Shown here one piece after another: positions 1 to 8,337 of a stretch of DNA of 37,993 nucleotides. Both the position numbers and the translations under genes were made by a program. Where the stretch lies: the NCBI GenBank assembly GCA_046160345.1, contig JBJXGO010000140.1, positions 1 through 37,993 on the forward strand. Direction: 5' to 3'. Below the pieces are notes generated by a model. That model was not told where the DNA came from, did not search any database, and saw only the letters and a program-made list of their open reading frames with translations. The DNA is from M3007 sp046160345. GTDB taxonomy: Bacteria > Bacteroidota > Bacteroidia > Chitinophagales > Saprospiraceae. Every line of letters starts with the position of its first letter. The first letter of the stretch is position 1.

Positions 1-472
1 TCATGCTGCATTCAAGTTTGATCTTACCTCCTTCTTGTTTTCGTCCCTAAAGTATAGGTGCTTCATTTTTTACGATATTGGAATGAGTGAATGTCGAAGT
101 GTCCTATGGTGACTATAAAGGGAGAAATTCAGAAGGCTGATGTGCAAAAAAATCCTTTGACTTCAAATTTCGGTGTTACGGGGCGTCAGTTGGGAAATAT
201 TAGCCGGGCCTGAACAAGGCGGATAATTTGTCATTGGACATTATGCATTCCTTCTAAATTCCTCCCCTTACAATTCACCCCACAAGAATACTATCAACAC
301 TTTCCTTACATTCACCCAAAATTTCCATTTTCTCTAAGTAAATCATACCACATTGATTTAGTTTCCAATTTTAAAAATTTGATTTTCAATATTTTACAAG
401 CAGTATCGCTCAAAAATCCCTCTATTCAAAACGCCAATCTGGAACCGCCAAATAGTTGAAAAAAAAAGTAAA
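1..472. other. Left-edge non-coding region
   Basis: This AT-rich stretch holds no gene that I can recognise. The only short frame of note is a 21-codon minus-strand frame from about 66 down to a TGA at 1-3, which has no recognisable similarity and is too short to call. The last 100 bases are very AT-rich and lead into the 478-residue gene, as is usual for leaders in Bacteroidota, but I could not find a convincing TAnnTTTG promoter element. Confidence 0.5.
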
Positions 473-1909
473 ATGAAACTCCCTTTACTGCTTCGGGCGC
501 TCCATCCGGATGAATACAAGGACTTTGAAAAATTCCTGCAATCGCCTTTTTTCAAGGCCAGCGAGCAGTACTTGAAGTACTTCAGGTGCCTTTGCAAATA
601 CCATCCCTCCTTCGAGGTGGAAAAGGCCGAGCTGCAAGCCGTTTACAAGCGTTGTTTTGGGCCAGATTCCCTGAACGATACCAAACTGTACAACCTGATG
701 TCGGGACTGGGCAAGCAGATCGAGCAGTTTCTGGTGGTGCAATTGATATTGCACAACAGCGAGCAGGAGGCCCCTTTGTTCCAACCCTTGCTGGTAAGGT
801 CATTGGACGAACGCAACACCGGCGCCTATTTTCGCAAGGAAGCCCAAACTCTGATCGATGAGATCACAGCATCCCCACGCAAAGGTGCTAACCACTATCT
901 CAGCCTGAGTTTGCTAAACCACGAGGTATATTTCAATCCGGACACGCCCAAATCCGAAGATCATCCACCGTACCTTAGACAGGCCTCCGAGCAGCTTGAC
1001 CTTTATTACTATATCTCCAAACTTCGCTATTCTGCAGAAATGAAGGGTCGGGAGCAGCTCTATTCCTATTCATACGAATGGCCGCTGCTGGAAGCAATCC
1101 TGGATGAAAGTTCCAAACATTTAGGCAAGCACCCTTTATTGGATCTGTATCATGCTTTGGTAAGGCTATATTGGGAAGGACCGAATGGGCAAGGGTTCAA
1201 TAGCTTGACATCCGAATTTACTCAAAAATTTTATATCCTCTCCAAGCCGGACCAGGATGCCTTGTTGCGCCACCTGATCAATATTGGCATTCCGCTCGTA
1301 AGCAAAGGTTCTCCAATAGAATCCGAATTACTCAAACTATACAAACTGAGCATAGAGTCAGATGGGTTGCTGGCGGGCAATCGTATAACGTATTCCAGCT
1401 TTCTCAATATTTACAACCTGGCTTGCCTTTGTAATGAAACAGCTTGGGCGGAACACTTTCTCGAACAATTTGCTCCATATTTGGAAGAAAGTAAACAACA
1501 ACCGACGATTCATTTGGCAAGAGCAGGATTGTTTTACCAGCAAGGGCTGCTTGACAAGGCCCAACTGCAATTGATCCCGGAGATTTTTCAAACTCCACTC
1601 CTGGACCTCCTGGGAAGGGCGATCCTGATCAGAATTGCATACGACCGTTTTATCCTTGACCCTGAACAGTATAATTTTCTCCTGGCCCAAATCACTTCCT
1701 ATGAAAAATATGTGGCCAATCAGGCATTGTCCACAGAAAAAAGAAAAGCGGAGTTGAACTGGACCAAATTCGTGCGGAAACTAACATCGGTAAAATCAGC
1801 AGGCAAAAAGGTTTCTGAATCAAAGAAAGTGGAACTTTTAATGACGGCAGAAAGTATGCAACCCCTGGTGTACAGAAAATGGGTAAAAGACCGGATAAAG
1901 GCGTTGTAG
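473..1909 (+). CDS. Unrecognised cytosolic helical protein, 478 aa
   Basis: I do not recognise a named family. The 478-residue product has no signal peptide or membrane segment. It reads as an all-helical protein rich in Leu, Tyr, Glu and Lys, with regularly spaced Leu and Tyr residues that resemble a TPR-like helical solenoid; that is an impression, not a domain call. The N terminus (KLPLLLRALHPDEYKDFEKF) is followed by a segment rich in aromatic residues. The ATG is preceded by an A-rich run (about 460-472) and no Shine-Dalgarno, which is normal for Bacteroidota. The gene stands alone, with non-coding DNA upstream and a convergent minus-strand gene 16 bp downstream. The intact long frame and ordinary codon use make it a real gene; the function is unknown. 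Confidence 0.85.
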   Translation: MKLPLLLRALHPDEYKDFEKFLQSPFFKASEQYLKYFRCLCKYHPSFEVEKAELQAVYKRCFGPDSLNDTKLYNLMSGLGKQIEQFLVVQLILHNSEQEAPLFQPLLVRSLDERNTGAYFRKEAQTLIDEITASPRKGANHYLSLSLLNHEVYFNPDTPKSEDHPPYLRQASEQLDLYYYISKLRYSAEMKGREQLYSYSYEWPLLEAILDESSKHLGKHPLLDLYHALVRLYWEGPNGQGFNSLTSEFTQKFYILSKPDQDALLRHLINIGIPLVSKGSPIESELLKLYKLSIESDGLLAGNRITYSSFLNIYNLACLCNETAWAEHFLEQFAPYLEESKQQPTIHLARAGLFYQQGLLDKAQLQLIPEIFQTPLLDLLGRAILIRIAYDRFILDPEQYNFLLAQITSYEKYVANQALSTEKRKAELNWTKFVRKLTSVKSAGKKVSESKKVELLMTAESMQPLVYRKWVKDRIKAL

Positions 1910-1925
1910 AAAAAAATGGTCTGTT

Positions 1926-2279
1926 TTAGTTGCCAATTATGTCCTCAACACCGATATACCCGCTCGTCTCCGCCCCGCACAAGGCTTGAAAATAAAAGGT
2001 GTAACTTCCGGCGCTAAGTCCTGTGAATGAATAATTTGTGCTGTACGCGTAAAAGAAAGAACTGGTATAGTTGTCCTCCGCCCGGGTGTACCAAAGTTTG
2101 TATTCGGCTCCGTCGTCGTTCCAGGTATAACTGATTGAATTAGTGGTTTCTCCGGTTTTTTGCAAGCCACTTACCTCCGGGCAAGTAAGAAGGGCGGTTT
2201 CATTGGTTGGTTCAATAATATGGTTAGAAGGGAACAAAAACAGCAAAAAAGCAAGTAAGTGTAACATGATGCAAGACAT
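1926..2279 (-). CDS. Small secreted FN3-like protein
   Basis: This 117-residue product starts with a hydrophobic segment (about residues 1-18, rich in Leu and Phe) that fits a signal peptide or N-terminal anchor. The remainder looks like one fibronectin type III-like beta-sandwich: SISYTW, then EYKLWY, then a Tyr/Phe-rich strand and GLSAGSYTFYFQALCG, which matches the usual end of an FN3 repeat. I chose the ATG at 2279 because it puts the hydrophobic stretch directly at the N terminus; the same frame is open to a GTG at 2312. There are two Cys in the mature part. FN3 modules of this kind usually mediate adhesion or form surface scaffolds in Bacteroidota, but nothing here shows a ligand. No sorting domain follows, so this could be a remnant of a larger secreted protein. 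Confidence 0.6.
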   Translation of the reverse strand: MSCIMLHLLAFLLFLFPSNHIIEPTNETALLTCPEVSGLQKTGETTNSISYTWNDDGAEYKLWYTRAEDNYTSSFFYAYSTNYSFTGLSAGSYTFYFQALCGAETSGYIGVEDIIGN

Positions 2280-2481
2280 TAAACAGGTGAAAAAATGATC
2301 CCGCTTGCTCACTGACAGGCAATAGATGGCCAGGCTGACGCAGTGTCAGTAGCGTGCCGTGGGGTCAATAAATTTGGGTGTGATTGCCGAAATGCAATTA
2401 CGGTTTGGCGAGCGGCATTCTTAGAATTCGTAGGAGTAGCCGCACTCCATTTCTTGTCAAGGCCGGTTAATTAACCTGTTA

Positions 2482-2510
2482 CAAAGGTATGGGCCGACAA
2501 TTCCCTCAAA
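2482..2510 (-). promoter_or_regulatory. Bacteroidota-type promoter (TTTG-N17-TACCTTTG)
   Basis: On the minus strand a TTTG (2507-2510) is followed after 17 nt by TACCTTTG (2482-2489), which matches the Bacteroidota sigma consensus TTTG/TAnnTTTG. Transcription would begin near 2475 and run into the small FN3-like gene, giving a leader of roughly 190 nt in which I see no other gene. Confidence 0.5.
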
Positions 2511-2535
2511 TAGTGGAATTACACTAGTGGTGCTC

Positions 2536-3243
2536 CTAGGTACATAAATTGTTTTCCAGCGCATATTTGACCAATTCGGCCACCCGATTGATCTCCAGCT
2601 TTCGGTAAATGTTGCTTCGATGAACCTCTACGGTATTGAAAGCGATGTCCAGCGTATCTGCAATTTGTTGGGTGGTATGGCCATGTACGATCAGGCAGGC
2701 AATCTCCTTTTCTCGTTTGGACAGTACATGCTGATTTTCGGGTATATTTTTGGTCGGCATCCAGGGCTTGTTTGCGCCTTTGGCATTTTTCAACAATGGA
2801 AATACACGGTCACCTTTGTGTACCCTTTTGATAGCATCCAGTAGCCGTTGCCGGCCCTCCGATTTGGTCACGTATCCGTCAATGTTGCGAACAAAAGCTT
2901 CGGTAATGATCACATCCGACTCTTCCATCGAAAACAAAACAACTTTGACCGCAGGAAACTGCGCTTTGATTTCCATAGCCGTATCGAGTCCATTCATCCC
3001 ATCCATATAATAATCCAGCACCACCACATCTACTTCCGGTAAATGTTTAATGCGTTCCAACAATCCTTCGCCGGTGCCTGCAATGCCCATGATTTGAAAC
3101 GGGTGGGTCTCTGTTAACCTGGATTGCGTGGAGATACTTTCCGGGCTTTGTTTTTGCAGGGCAAATGGGTTCAGAATGGATTTGAGTCCATCGATCACGA
3201 TGTCATGATCGTCAGCGATCAGGAGTTTAATGGGTTTGCTCAT
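2536..3243 (-). CDS. NarL/LuxR-type response regulator
   Basis: This is a 235-residue response regulator. The receiver domain (about 1-155) has the acidic pair D11/D12, the phosphoacceptor D77 in VVVLDYYMDG, and a conserved Lys in DGYVTKSE. A LuxR-type helix-turn-helix follows (about 172-232: LSKREKEIA, TTQQIADTLDIAFNTVEVHR). It should bind DNA when phosphorylated. I chose the ATG at 3243 because the receiver fold begins there; a longer frame exists but its extra residues only read through the end of the kinase gene. The start overlaps the 3' end of the kinase gene by 17 bp, so the two are probably translationally coupled partners. Residues about 25-50 form an insertion between alpha-1 and beta-2 that is longer than usual for NarL-type regulators. 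The targets are unknown. Confidence 0.93.
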   Translation of the reverse strand: MSKPIKLLIADDHDIVIDGLKSILNPFALQKQSPESISTQSRLTETHPFQIMGIAGTGEGLLERIKHLPEVDVVVLDYYMDGMNGLDTAMEIKAQFPAVKVVLFSMEESDVIITEAFVRNIDGYVTKSEGRQRLLDAIKRVHKGDRVFPLLKNAKGANKPWMPTKNIPENQHVLSKREKEIACLIVHGHTTQQIADTLDIAFNTVEVHRSNIYRKLEINRVAELVKYALENNLCT

Positions 3244-5179
3244 AAAAAGTCTCTGGTTTTGGCATAGGGATGTTGATGATGACAGTAGTGCCGCCCATAG
3301 GCCGGTTTTCAAATTGTAGTGTTCCGTTAAGGCTCCTAAGTCGGGCTTCGATGTTCTGCAGCCCGGCTCCGGAACGCTGCAAAGCCTTTTTTTGCTCAAA
3401 CCCGACCCCATTGTCCTCCACCATGATGTTGAGGTCCTCCCCTATCCTATTGATTTGCACCATGAGTTGGGTAGCTTTGGCATATTTCAGCACATTGCTG
3501 ATCAATTCCTGAATGATGCGAAGAATGTTGATCTCGTAATTGAATCCAAGGCGGTTTTCCAGACCAAAATGTGAAAAGCTGACTTCTATCCGATCGCCAG
3601 CCTGGATGGTCTTACACAGTTCGTCCAGAACCGGGATTAGCCCCGCTCTTTCCAGCACACCAGATCCCAGTTGATGGGCTATTTGTCGTATGTCCTGATA
3701 GAGGCGCCTGAGTGAGTCGTTCAATTGCAGCATGGCGTCATAGTTGCCCGAATTCCGGTCTGTATTTTCCAAAACAGCATCGTATTGCCAACTCAGGGTG
3801 ACCAGTGAGCTGCCCAACTGGTCGTGCAGCTCCCTTGCGATCTGTTCTTTTTCCAACTCCCGACCTTCCAGCCCGGCACTCAAATAGCGCATTTCGCTGT
3901 TTTGGATGAGTTCGTCCACCTCCTGTTGGTGCTGGGTTTCCTGTTGTTTTTGAATCAGGTTGAAGGTTTTTTTGCGCTGGAAATAGGCATAAGCGATCAG
4001 CAGGGCCACCAACAACAAAAGCAGCGAACTCTGTAGAAAAAGCCGTGCCCTGGAGGCCTCCTGTTGGGTTTCAAGAGCTTGTTGAGCGGTTTCACGCCTG
4101 TATCGCTCCGTCTGGAATCGCACGAATTCCTTTCTTTTATTTTCGTTGTATATGGAATCCCGAACCGCATACGCGGCTTGTTGGTAATAGTGGGCGCTGT
4201 CGTATTTTTGGAGTTGAGCGTAGGCGTTGGACAGGTTCTCGAACAGGTACAGTCTGTCATAAAAATCCAATTCGGTCACGTCTTCCGGAAGCGCCTTTTC
4301 CAATAAATCAAGCCCTCCTTTCCAATCATTTTGGGCCATAAATAGCTCCCCCTTATTCAGGTAAAAGTGGAACCAGTCGGCATTTTCGCCCATTTGTACC
4401 AAAGTTTTTTGGGCCTCTTCGTACATCAATTTTGATGGAGCAAAGTCGCCTTTCTGCATATAGATTATACCCTTGTTGATAAGGATTTCGGAAACAATTC
4501 CAGGATCAAGGGATCTGTTCTGAAAAAAGCCAAAGGCTTTATCATAATAGATCAGCGCACTATCCTGTAAGCCAAGGCTAATAAATCTGTTAGCCAATGT
4601 GTATGATGCCTTGCCAATCAACACAGTTTGGTTGCTTTTTTCATAAGCGCTTAAACTCTTTCGGGCATATTTTAAAGCATCTTCTGGCTCTAAATATTCA
4701 TCGAAGATATTGGAGAGGAGTAAGTACTCGCTCCCAAGCACATCGTAAGCCGGATTAGAGAGTTCTTCAACAATTTTGATCGCATAGGAAACTACAGCAA
4801 TAGCGGAATCGTATTTGCTTTCTTCCAACAGGTTGATGCCCAAGTTTATAAATACCGCCGCTACCCGGTTGCTATCGCCAATGGCACGTCTTATCTCCAG
4901 CGAGCGTCGTAAATAATGGTAACTTTCAGGAAAATTCTTTCGGTTCCGACTTATTGCCCCCAAAATAATGTAGGCATCGCCCTGAGCTTTCAAATAATTC
5001 GCTTGTTTGGACCTTTCTATTACTTCTAGGCAAATCTGTTGAGCCTCCGCTGCTGAATCCTCATGAATAATTTGGGCGTGTTGAAAAAGCCTATTGATCG
5101 CAGCGGTATCTATTTCCTGTGGCCAAAGCAGCCAAGGAAATAAAAGAAACAAAAAGCAAAAGGTAGGTTTTGCTAGCAA
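3227..5179 (-). CDS. TPR-type membrane histidine kinase (HisKA_3)
   Basis: This 650-residue sensor kinase has an N-terminal signal or anchor (about 1-20), a long helical region of TPR-like repeats (about 25-345) predicted to lie in the periplasm, one membrane segment (about 381-399) and a cytoplasmic kinase part. A coiled-coil linker (about 405-445) leads to a HisKA_3 dimerisation motif with the phosphorylated H452 in ARELHDQLGSS. The ATPase follows, with an N-box near 557-570 (QELISNVLKYAKA), a G1 box EDNGVGFE near 588-595 and GAGLQNI near 604-610. This is the NarX-like class that pairs with LuxR regulators, matching the overlapping downstream gene. The start is a TTG, 13 bp after the preceding stop; an in-frame TGA lies just upstream and no ATG is available before the hydrophobic leader. 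The gene is probably co-transcribed with the protease and the orphan protein upstream. Confidence 0.93.
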   Translation of the reverse strand: MLAKPTFCFLFLLFPWLLWPQEIDTAAINRLFQHAQIIHEDSAAEAQQICLEVIERSKQANYLKAQGDAYIILGAISRNRKNFPESYHYLRRSLEIRRAIGDSNRVAAVFINLGINLLEESKYDSAIAVVSYAIKIVEELSNPAYDVLGSEYLLLSNIFDEYLEPEDALKYARKSLSAYEKSNQTVLIGKASYTLANRFISLGLQDSALIYYDKAFGFFQNRSLDPGIVSEILINKGIIYMQKGDFAPSKLMYEEAQKTLVQMGENADWFHFYLNKGELFMAQNDWKGGLDLLEKALPEDVTELDFYDRLYLFENLSNAYAQLQKYDSAHYYQQAAYAVRDSIYNENKRKEFVRFQTERYRRETAQQALETQQEASRARLFLQSSLLLLLVALLIAYAYFQRKKTFNLIQKQQETQHQQEVDELIQNSEMRYLSAGLEGRELEKEQIARELHDQLGSSLVTLSWQYDAVLENTDRNSGNYDAMLQLNDSLRRLYQDIRQIAHQLGSGVLERAGLIPVLDELCKTIQAGDRIEVSFSHFGLENRLGFNYEINILRIIQELISNVLKYAKATQLMVQINRIGEDLNIMVEDNGVGFEQKKALQRSGAGLQNIEARLRSLNGTLQFENRPMGGTTVIINIPMPKPETFYEQTH

Positions 5180-5192
5180 AACGCTGGAATTT

Positions 5193-5843
5193 TCAAGGGT
5201 TTTTCAATCTCCTTCTTGGAGGGAATGGAACCTGGGTATGGTTGATATTTTTAGTTTTTGAGCGCCTTCTGGGTGGGTTGCCTACAGACACTTCATACGC
5301 GCCAACAGGGTCGGTATAATAGTCATCCACCTTAAATTCAAATTTATCTGTGAATTCAGGAGTGGAAGTCTGGCCGTTGGTGTTTATCACAGATTTGGTG
5401 TCCTTAATTCCGGTTCCCGGTCCGTGATCGCAGTCAAAATTAACAGGATTGATAGAAAAAATGACCAATTCGACCTCAAAATGGTCATCATCTATTTTTT
5501 TGGTAAAAGAATAGGGCACATCAAATGCCTGGTGCCCTGATTGAGTCGGTTGGCTGTCTTCGTACAAACTACCCACATCGATCATTTTAATTTTCACCCC
5601 GGAATTGAAAGTGAAACCAATGTGGATTTCTGTAAAATTAATCGGGGAAATTGGATAATGCATGAAATGTTTTGTACTGCCTGTACCTTCTGGCGGCTTT
5701 ATCAAAAAGAGTAAAACATTGTCAATAAGCGTACCTTCTGTGGGAAATTGAGGCCTCGTGGATCCTGAGTACATGAGGATGTACAAATGGATGGTATTGT
5801 TCGTTCTCACCGCGTAGGTGAACGGGATATTGGAGGTAGGCAT
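5193..5843 (-). CDS. Orphan 216-aa protein in the protease/kinase operon
   Basis: I do not recognise this family. The 216-residue product has no signal peptide or membrane segment. It looks beta-rich in its first 150 residues, with many alternating hydrophobic segments such as NTIHLYILMYSG, NVLLFLIKPP and FEVELVIFSINPV. It ends in a short basic tail in which the motif PPRRR occurs twice (near 188-193 and 208-213). It lies between the trypsin-like protease (16 bp gap) and the kinase (13 bp gap) in the same orientation, so it is almost certainly in the same transcript. The tight placement suggests a partner, substrate or inhibitor of the protease, or a cytosolic input for the signalling pair; all of these are inference. 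Confidence 0.8.
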   Translation of the reverse strand: MPTSNIPFTYAVRTNNTIHLYILMYSGSTRPQFPTEGTLIDNVLLFLIKPPEGTGSTKHFMHYPISPINFTEIHIGFTFNSGVKIKMIDVGSLYEDSQPTQSGHQAFDVPYSFTKKIDDDHFEVELVIFSINPVNFDCDHGPGTGIKDTKSVINTNGQTSTPEFTDKFEFKVDDYYTDPVGAYEVSVGNPPRRRSKTKNINHTQVPFPPRRRLKNP

Positions 5844-5859
5844 TAGATTGAAGGTTTAA

Positions 5860-7050
5860 CTAGAATTCTGTGAAGGGTTTAATGTGTGTGGCTATGCCGT
5901 TAAAGGGGCCTTTCATATTAATAGAAAGATCAGCACAGTCATCTTGAGGATTTGGTACAGCAATTATTTCATGCAAGCCCCCGACAACCCCTACCAACTG
6001 GTGGGTGTTCGCGTCAAATATGGGCGAACCGGAATTGCCAGGGAGTATGTGCATTTTGCATGTGAACATGGTAGCTCGGCCGTTGTAAATATCGTCCGTG
6101 ATTATTCCGTTGAAAGAAATTTTCATAGGTATCCCCAATCCATGTCCCAGCGCATATACCTTTTTGCCTTTCGCAATGGGTTCTGGCGCAAATCCATTGA
6201 AATTAAGTTCTATATCATTATTGCGATAGGGCCTTACTTTTATCCACGCCATATCACCATTCGGATCTCCGTAACGCACCTGGTCATTTATAATAAGCGT
6301 CTCCTGATCCATCACATAAAGTTGATTTTCTTCAACTTCTATGGATAGGGCTTGAGTGTTGTAAGCAAAGTGCCCCCGGACTAACATCAGGTTTTTGGGT
6401 AAAATATTGTAAAAAAACGCTTTTTCAAGTACATGAGCTGCAGTTACAACCCTGTCAGGGCCTATGAAAAAACCAGAACCCAATATATCAGTATTTGGCA
6501 CCTGCTCATTGGAATAAAAAAAGGTATTACAGAGTTGGCTATCATCGCCACCAAAATCAAAAAGGTCTATCAAGTCTCGACATTTCACAGAATCTAATTT
6601 GATTTTACCATTTGGGCCAGGTTCAAAGGTTTCAATGTTTTCAAAGGCGCTTTTATCAAACATCAGAACCGTGGCGTTTACATTTTTCATAAAAGCCTGA
6701 TAACCATCATTTAATTTTTTTTGATGTTCACTACGCCTTGAAGTTGAAGAATCAGAATCCAGGCGCAAGCGTTTTTCCAGGTTTGATTTTACATGCCCAA
6801 CCTGACACCGTGCATCCTCATGTCTTTTGCATTTTCGGAATAAATCTAGATTTACAGAATCAGTGGCAATCTCTTCGGCTCCTAATTCATTTACAAGCAT
6901 TAGCCGACCCATTTCACTGTTAAATTGTTGGATATCTTGTTCACCAAATCCGGATTCCGCTAAAACATTTAGATAATCCTCCTGGCTGCTGTTGTCACAA
7001 TTAGAAAGTATCCAGGACTTTTGTTCCTTAGTCAAAGCAAGTATTGACAT
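5860..7050 (-). CDS. Cytosolic trypsin-like serine protease with novel N-terminal region
   Basis: This 396-residue protein carries a trypsin-like (S1-type) protease in its C-terminal half. The catalytic triad is readable as H206 (VVTAAHV), D266 (NGDMAWI) and S340 (LPGNSGSPIF), and GSGFFIG near 191-197 begins the barrel. GNSGSP rather than GDSGGP resembles the V8/Glu-endopeptidase-like branch. There is no signal peptide, which is unusual since most bacterial S1 proteases are exported; this one appears cytosolic. Residues 1-185 are a mainly helical region that I cannot assign (Cys- and charge-rich between 70 and 120). It could be a pro-region or a sensing or adaptor domain like those fused to proteases in bacterial conflict systems, but no such domain is recognisable by eye. 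It is the first gene of an operon with the orphan protein, the kinase and the regulator. Confidence 0.88.
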   Translation of the reverse strand: MSILALTKEQKSWILSNCDNSSQEDYLNVLAESGFGEQDIQQFNSEMGRLMLVNELGAEEIATDSVNLDLFRKCKRHEDARCQVGHVKSNLEKRLRLDSDSSTSRRSEHQKKLNDGYQAFMKNVNATVLMFDKSAFENIETFEPGPNGKIKLDSVKCRDLIDLFDFGGDDSQLCNTFFYSNEQVPNTDILGSGFFIGPDRVVTAAHVLEKAFFYNILPKNLMLVRGHFAYNTQALSIEVEENQLYVMDQETLIINDQVRYGDPNGDMAWIKVRPYRNNDIELNFNGFAPEPIAKGKKVYALGHGLGIPMKISFNGIITDDIYNGRATMFTCKMHILPGNSGSPIFDANTHQLVGVVGGLHEIIAVPNPQDDCADLSINMKGPFNGIATHIKPFTEF

Positions 7051-7067
7051 ATTGAATATTTTTAAAG

Positions 7068-7096
7068 CAAATGTAAAGGATAGTTGCCATGAGCAA
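7068..7096 (-). promoter_or_regulatory. Promoter of the protease/kinase operon
   Basis: The minus strand has TTG (7094-7096), 18 nt, then TACATTTG (7068-7075), an exact TAnnTTTG match. Transcription would start about 10 nt upstream of the protease ATG. It is divergent from the promoter of the tocopherol-cyclase-like gene. Confidence 0.6.
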
Positions 7097-7124
7097 TAGT
7101 GGAATTCCCTTAAATTAATGTAAC

Positions 7125-7155
7125 TTGAAACAAGTTCGACCCGTTCTTACCTTTG
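7125..7155 (+). promoter_or_regulatory. Promoter of the tocopherol-cyclase-like gene
   Basis: The plus strand has TTG (7125-7127), 20 nt, then TACCTTTG (7148-7155). Transcription would begin near 7162. A possible TTG start codon at 7153 would lie inside the -7 box, so the ATG at 7189 is the better start of the next gene. Confidence 0.6.
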
Positions 7156-7188
7156 CCCAAGTCGCTAATCAATTCAAATCTATCCCCC

Positions 7189-8199
7189 ATGCTCCTCACC
7201 CAACTCCGCGCCCTCTGGAACCCCAACCAATTTCAAGGCTGGGGCCGCAGTAATCGTTACTTTGAAGGCTGGTATTTCAAGTTGGTTTCCGCCGATGAAC
7301 AACACGCCATGGCTTTCATTCCAGGCATTTCGATGGGCGAAAATGGCGAGCAGCATGCCTTTATTCAGGTTATGGACGGCAAGGCCTGCACTGCCGAGTA
7401 CCACCGTTTTGAGGCTAAAGATTTTCATCCCTCCAGGCATGGATTTGAGCTTTGGGTCGGGAAAAATTATTTCTCTGCACAAAAGATCATACTTGACCTG
7501 CCGGGTATTTCAGGTGAAATTCAATTCCAAAATACCACACCCTGGCCAAAGATGCTGGGCGCCCCTGGCATCATGGGCTGGTATTCGTTTGTACCTTTTA
7601 TGGAATGCAACCACGGTATCGTGAGCCTTCACCACGAACTTGAAGGAGAACTTCAAATCACCAATCAACCAATTTTACCCACCAAAGCCTTGGCGACGGT
7701 GGGAACCAGTCAACCAATAACCTTCTCCCACGGCCGTGGCTACATCGAAAAAGACTGGGGGCGTTCTTTTCCCCGCGCATACGTGTGGATGCAAAGCAAT
7801 CATTTTGACACTTATGACGGAGCCTCTTTAATGGCTTCGGTGGCACATATTCCCTGGCTTAGAAGCCATTTTATCGGTTTTATTAGTGGCCTGTGGTTCG
7901 ACGGCCGTTTGTTTAAATTTGCAACTTACACAGGAGCGCGCAAGTATTTGAAGATCACCGACGAACAGGTTGAGCTGGTTTTTAAAAACCCCAAAACAGA
8001 ATTGCGCATTTTGGCCAAACAAGCCCCTGGAACGGCGCTGGTATCGCCGCTTTCCGGGGAAATGCGCGGGAAAATACAGGAAAGCCTTCAAGCAGAAATT
8101 CAATCAGAATTGCTCCAAAACGGACAGCGGATCTTTGAAGGGACTGGGCGAAATGCCGGTCTGGAAGTAGCGGGTAAAGTAGAGATATTGGAATCTTAG
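7189..8199 (+). CDS. Tocopherol cyclase-like protein
   Basis: This 336-residue soluble protein matches the tocopherol cyclase-like family (PF14249-type). Hallmarks are the early motif NRYFEGWYFK, then FIPGISMG, APGIMGWYSFVPFMECNHGI in the middle, and GRGYIEKDWGRSFPRAYVWM in the second half. Plant and cyanobacterial VTE1 closes the chromanol ring of tocopherol, but most non-photosynthetic bacterial members have no proven reaction, and no tocopherol pathway genes are seen nearby, so the substrate is unknown. The start is set at the ATG at 7189 because the promoter -7 box covers the upstream alternative. The gene ends convergently towards the Uma2-family gene with 149 bp between them. Confidence 0.85.
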   Translation: MLLTQLRALWNPNQFQGWGRSNRYFEGWYFKLVSADEQHAMAFIPGISMGENGEQHAFIQVMDGKACTAEYHRFEAKDFHPSRHGFELWVGKNYFSAQKIILDLPGISGEIQFQNTTPWPKMLGAPGIMGWYSFVPFMECNHGIVSLHHELEGELQITNQPILPTKALATVGTSQPITFSHGRGYIEKDWGRSFPRAYVWMQSNHFDTYDGASLMASVAHIPWLRSHFIGFISGLWFDGRLFKFATYTGARKYLKITDEQVELVFKNPKTELRILAKQAPGTALVSPLSGEMRGKIQESLQAEIQSELLQNGQRIFEGTGRNAGLEVAGKVEILES

Positions 8200-8337
8200 A
8201 CCATACCGATGTCGCATTTATCCCATCCATCGGATGTGTTTATCTGGGTAGCCGAATTTGAATTTTATGATGGACAGAGGGAAACTCAGAATGGGGAAGT
8301 GACCCTGGTTCGGTAAGATGGGTCACCAACAAGTTAC

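Noticed and set aside
1..66. 21-codon minus-strand frame at the left edge
   Set aside because: Too short, no similarity that I recognise and no promoter match; it could be chance.
3244..3411. N-terminal extension of the response regulator
   Set aside because: The extra 56 residues only read through the kinase 3' end in another frame; the receiver fold begins at the ATG at 3243.
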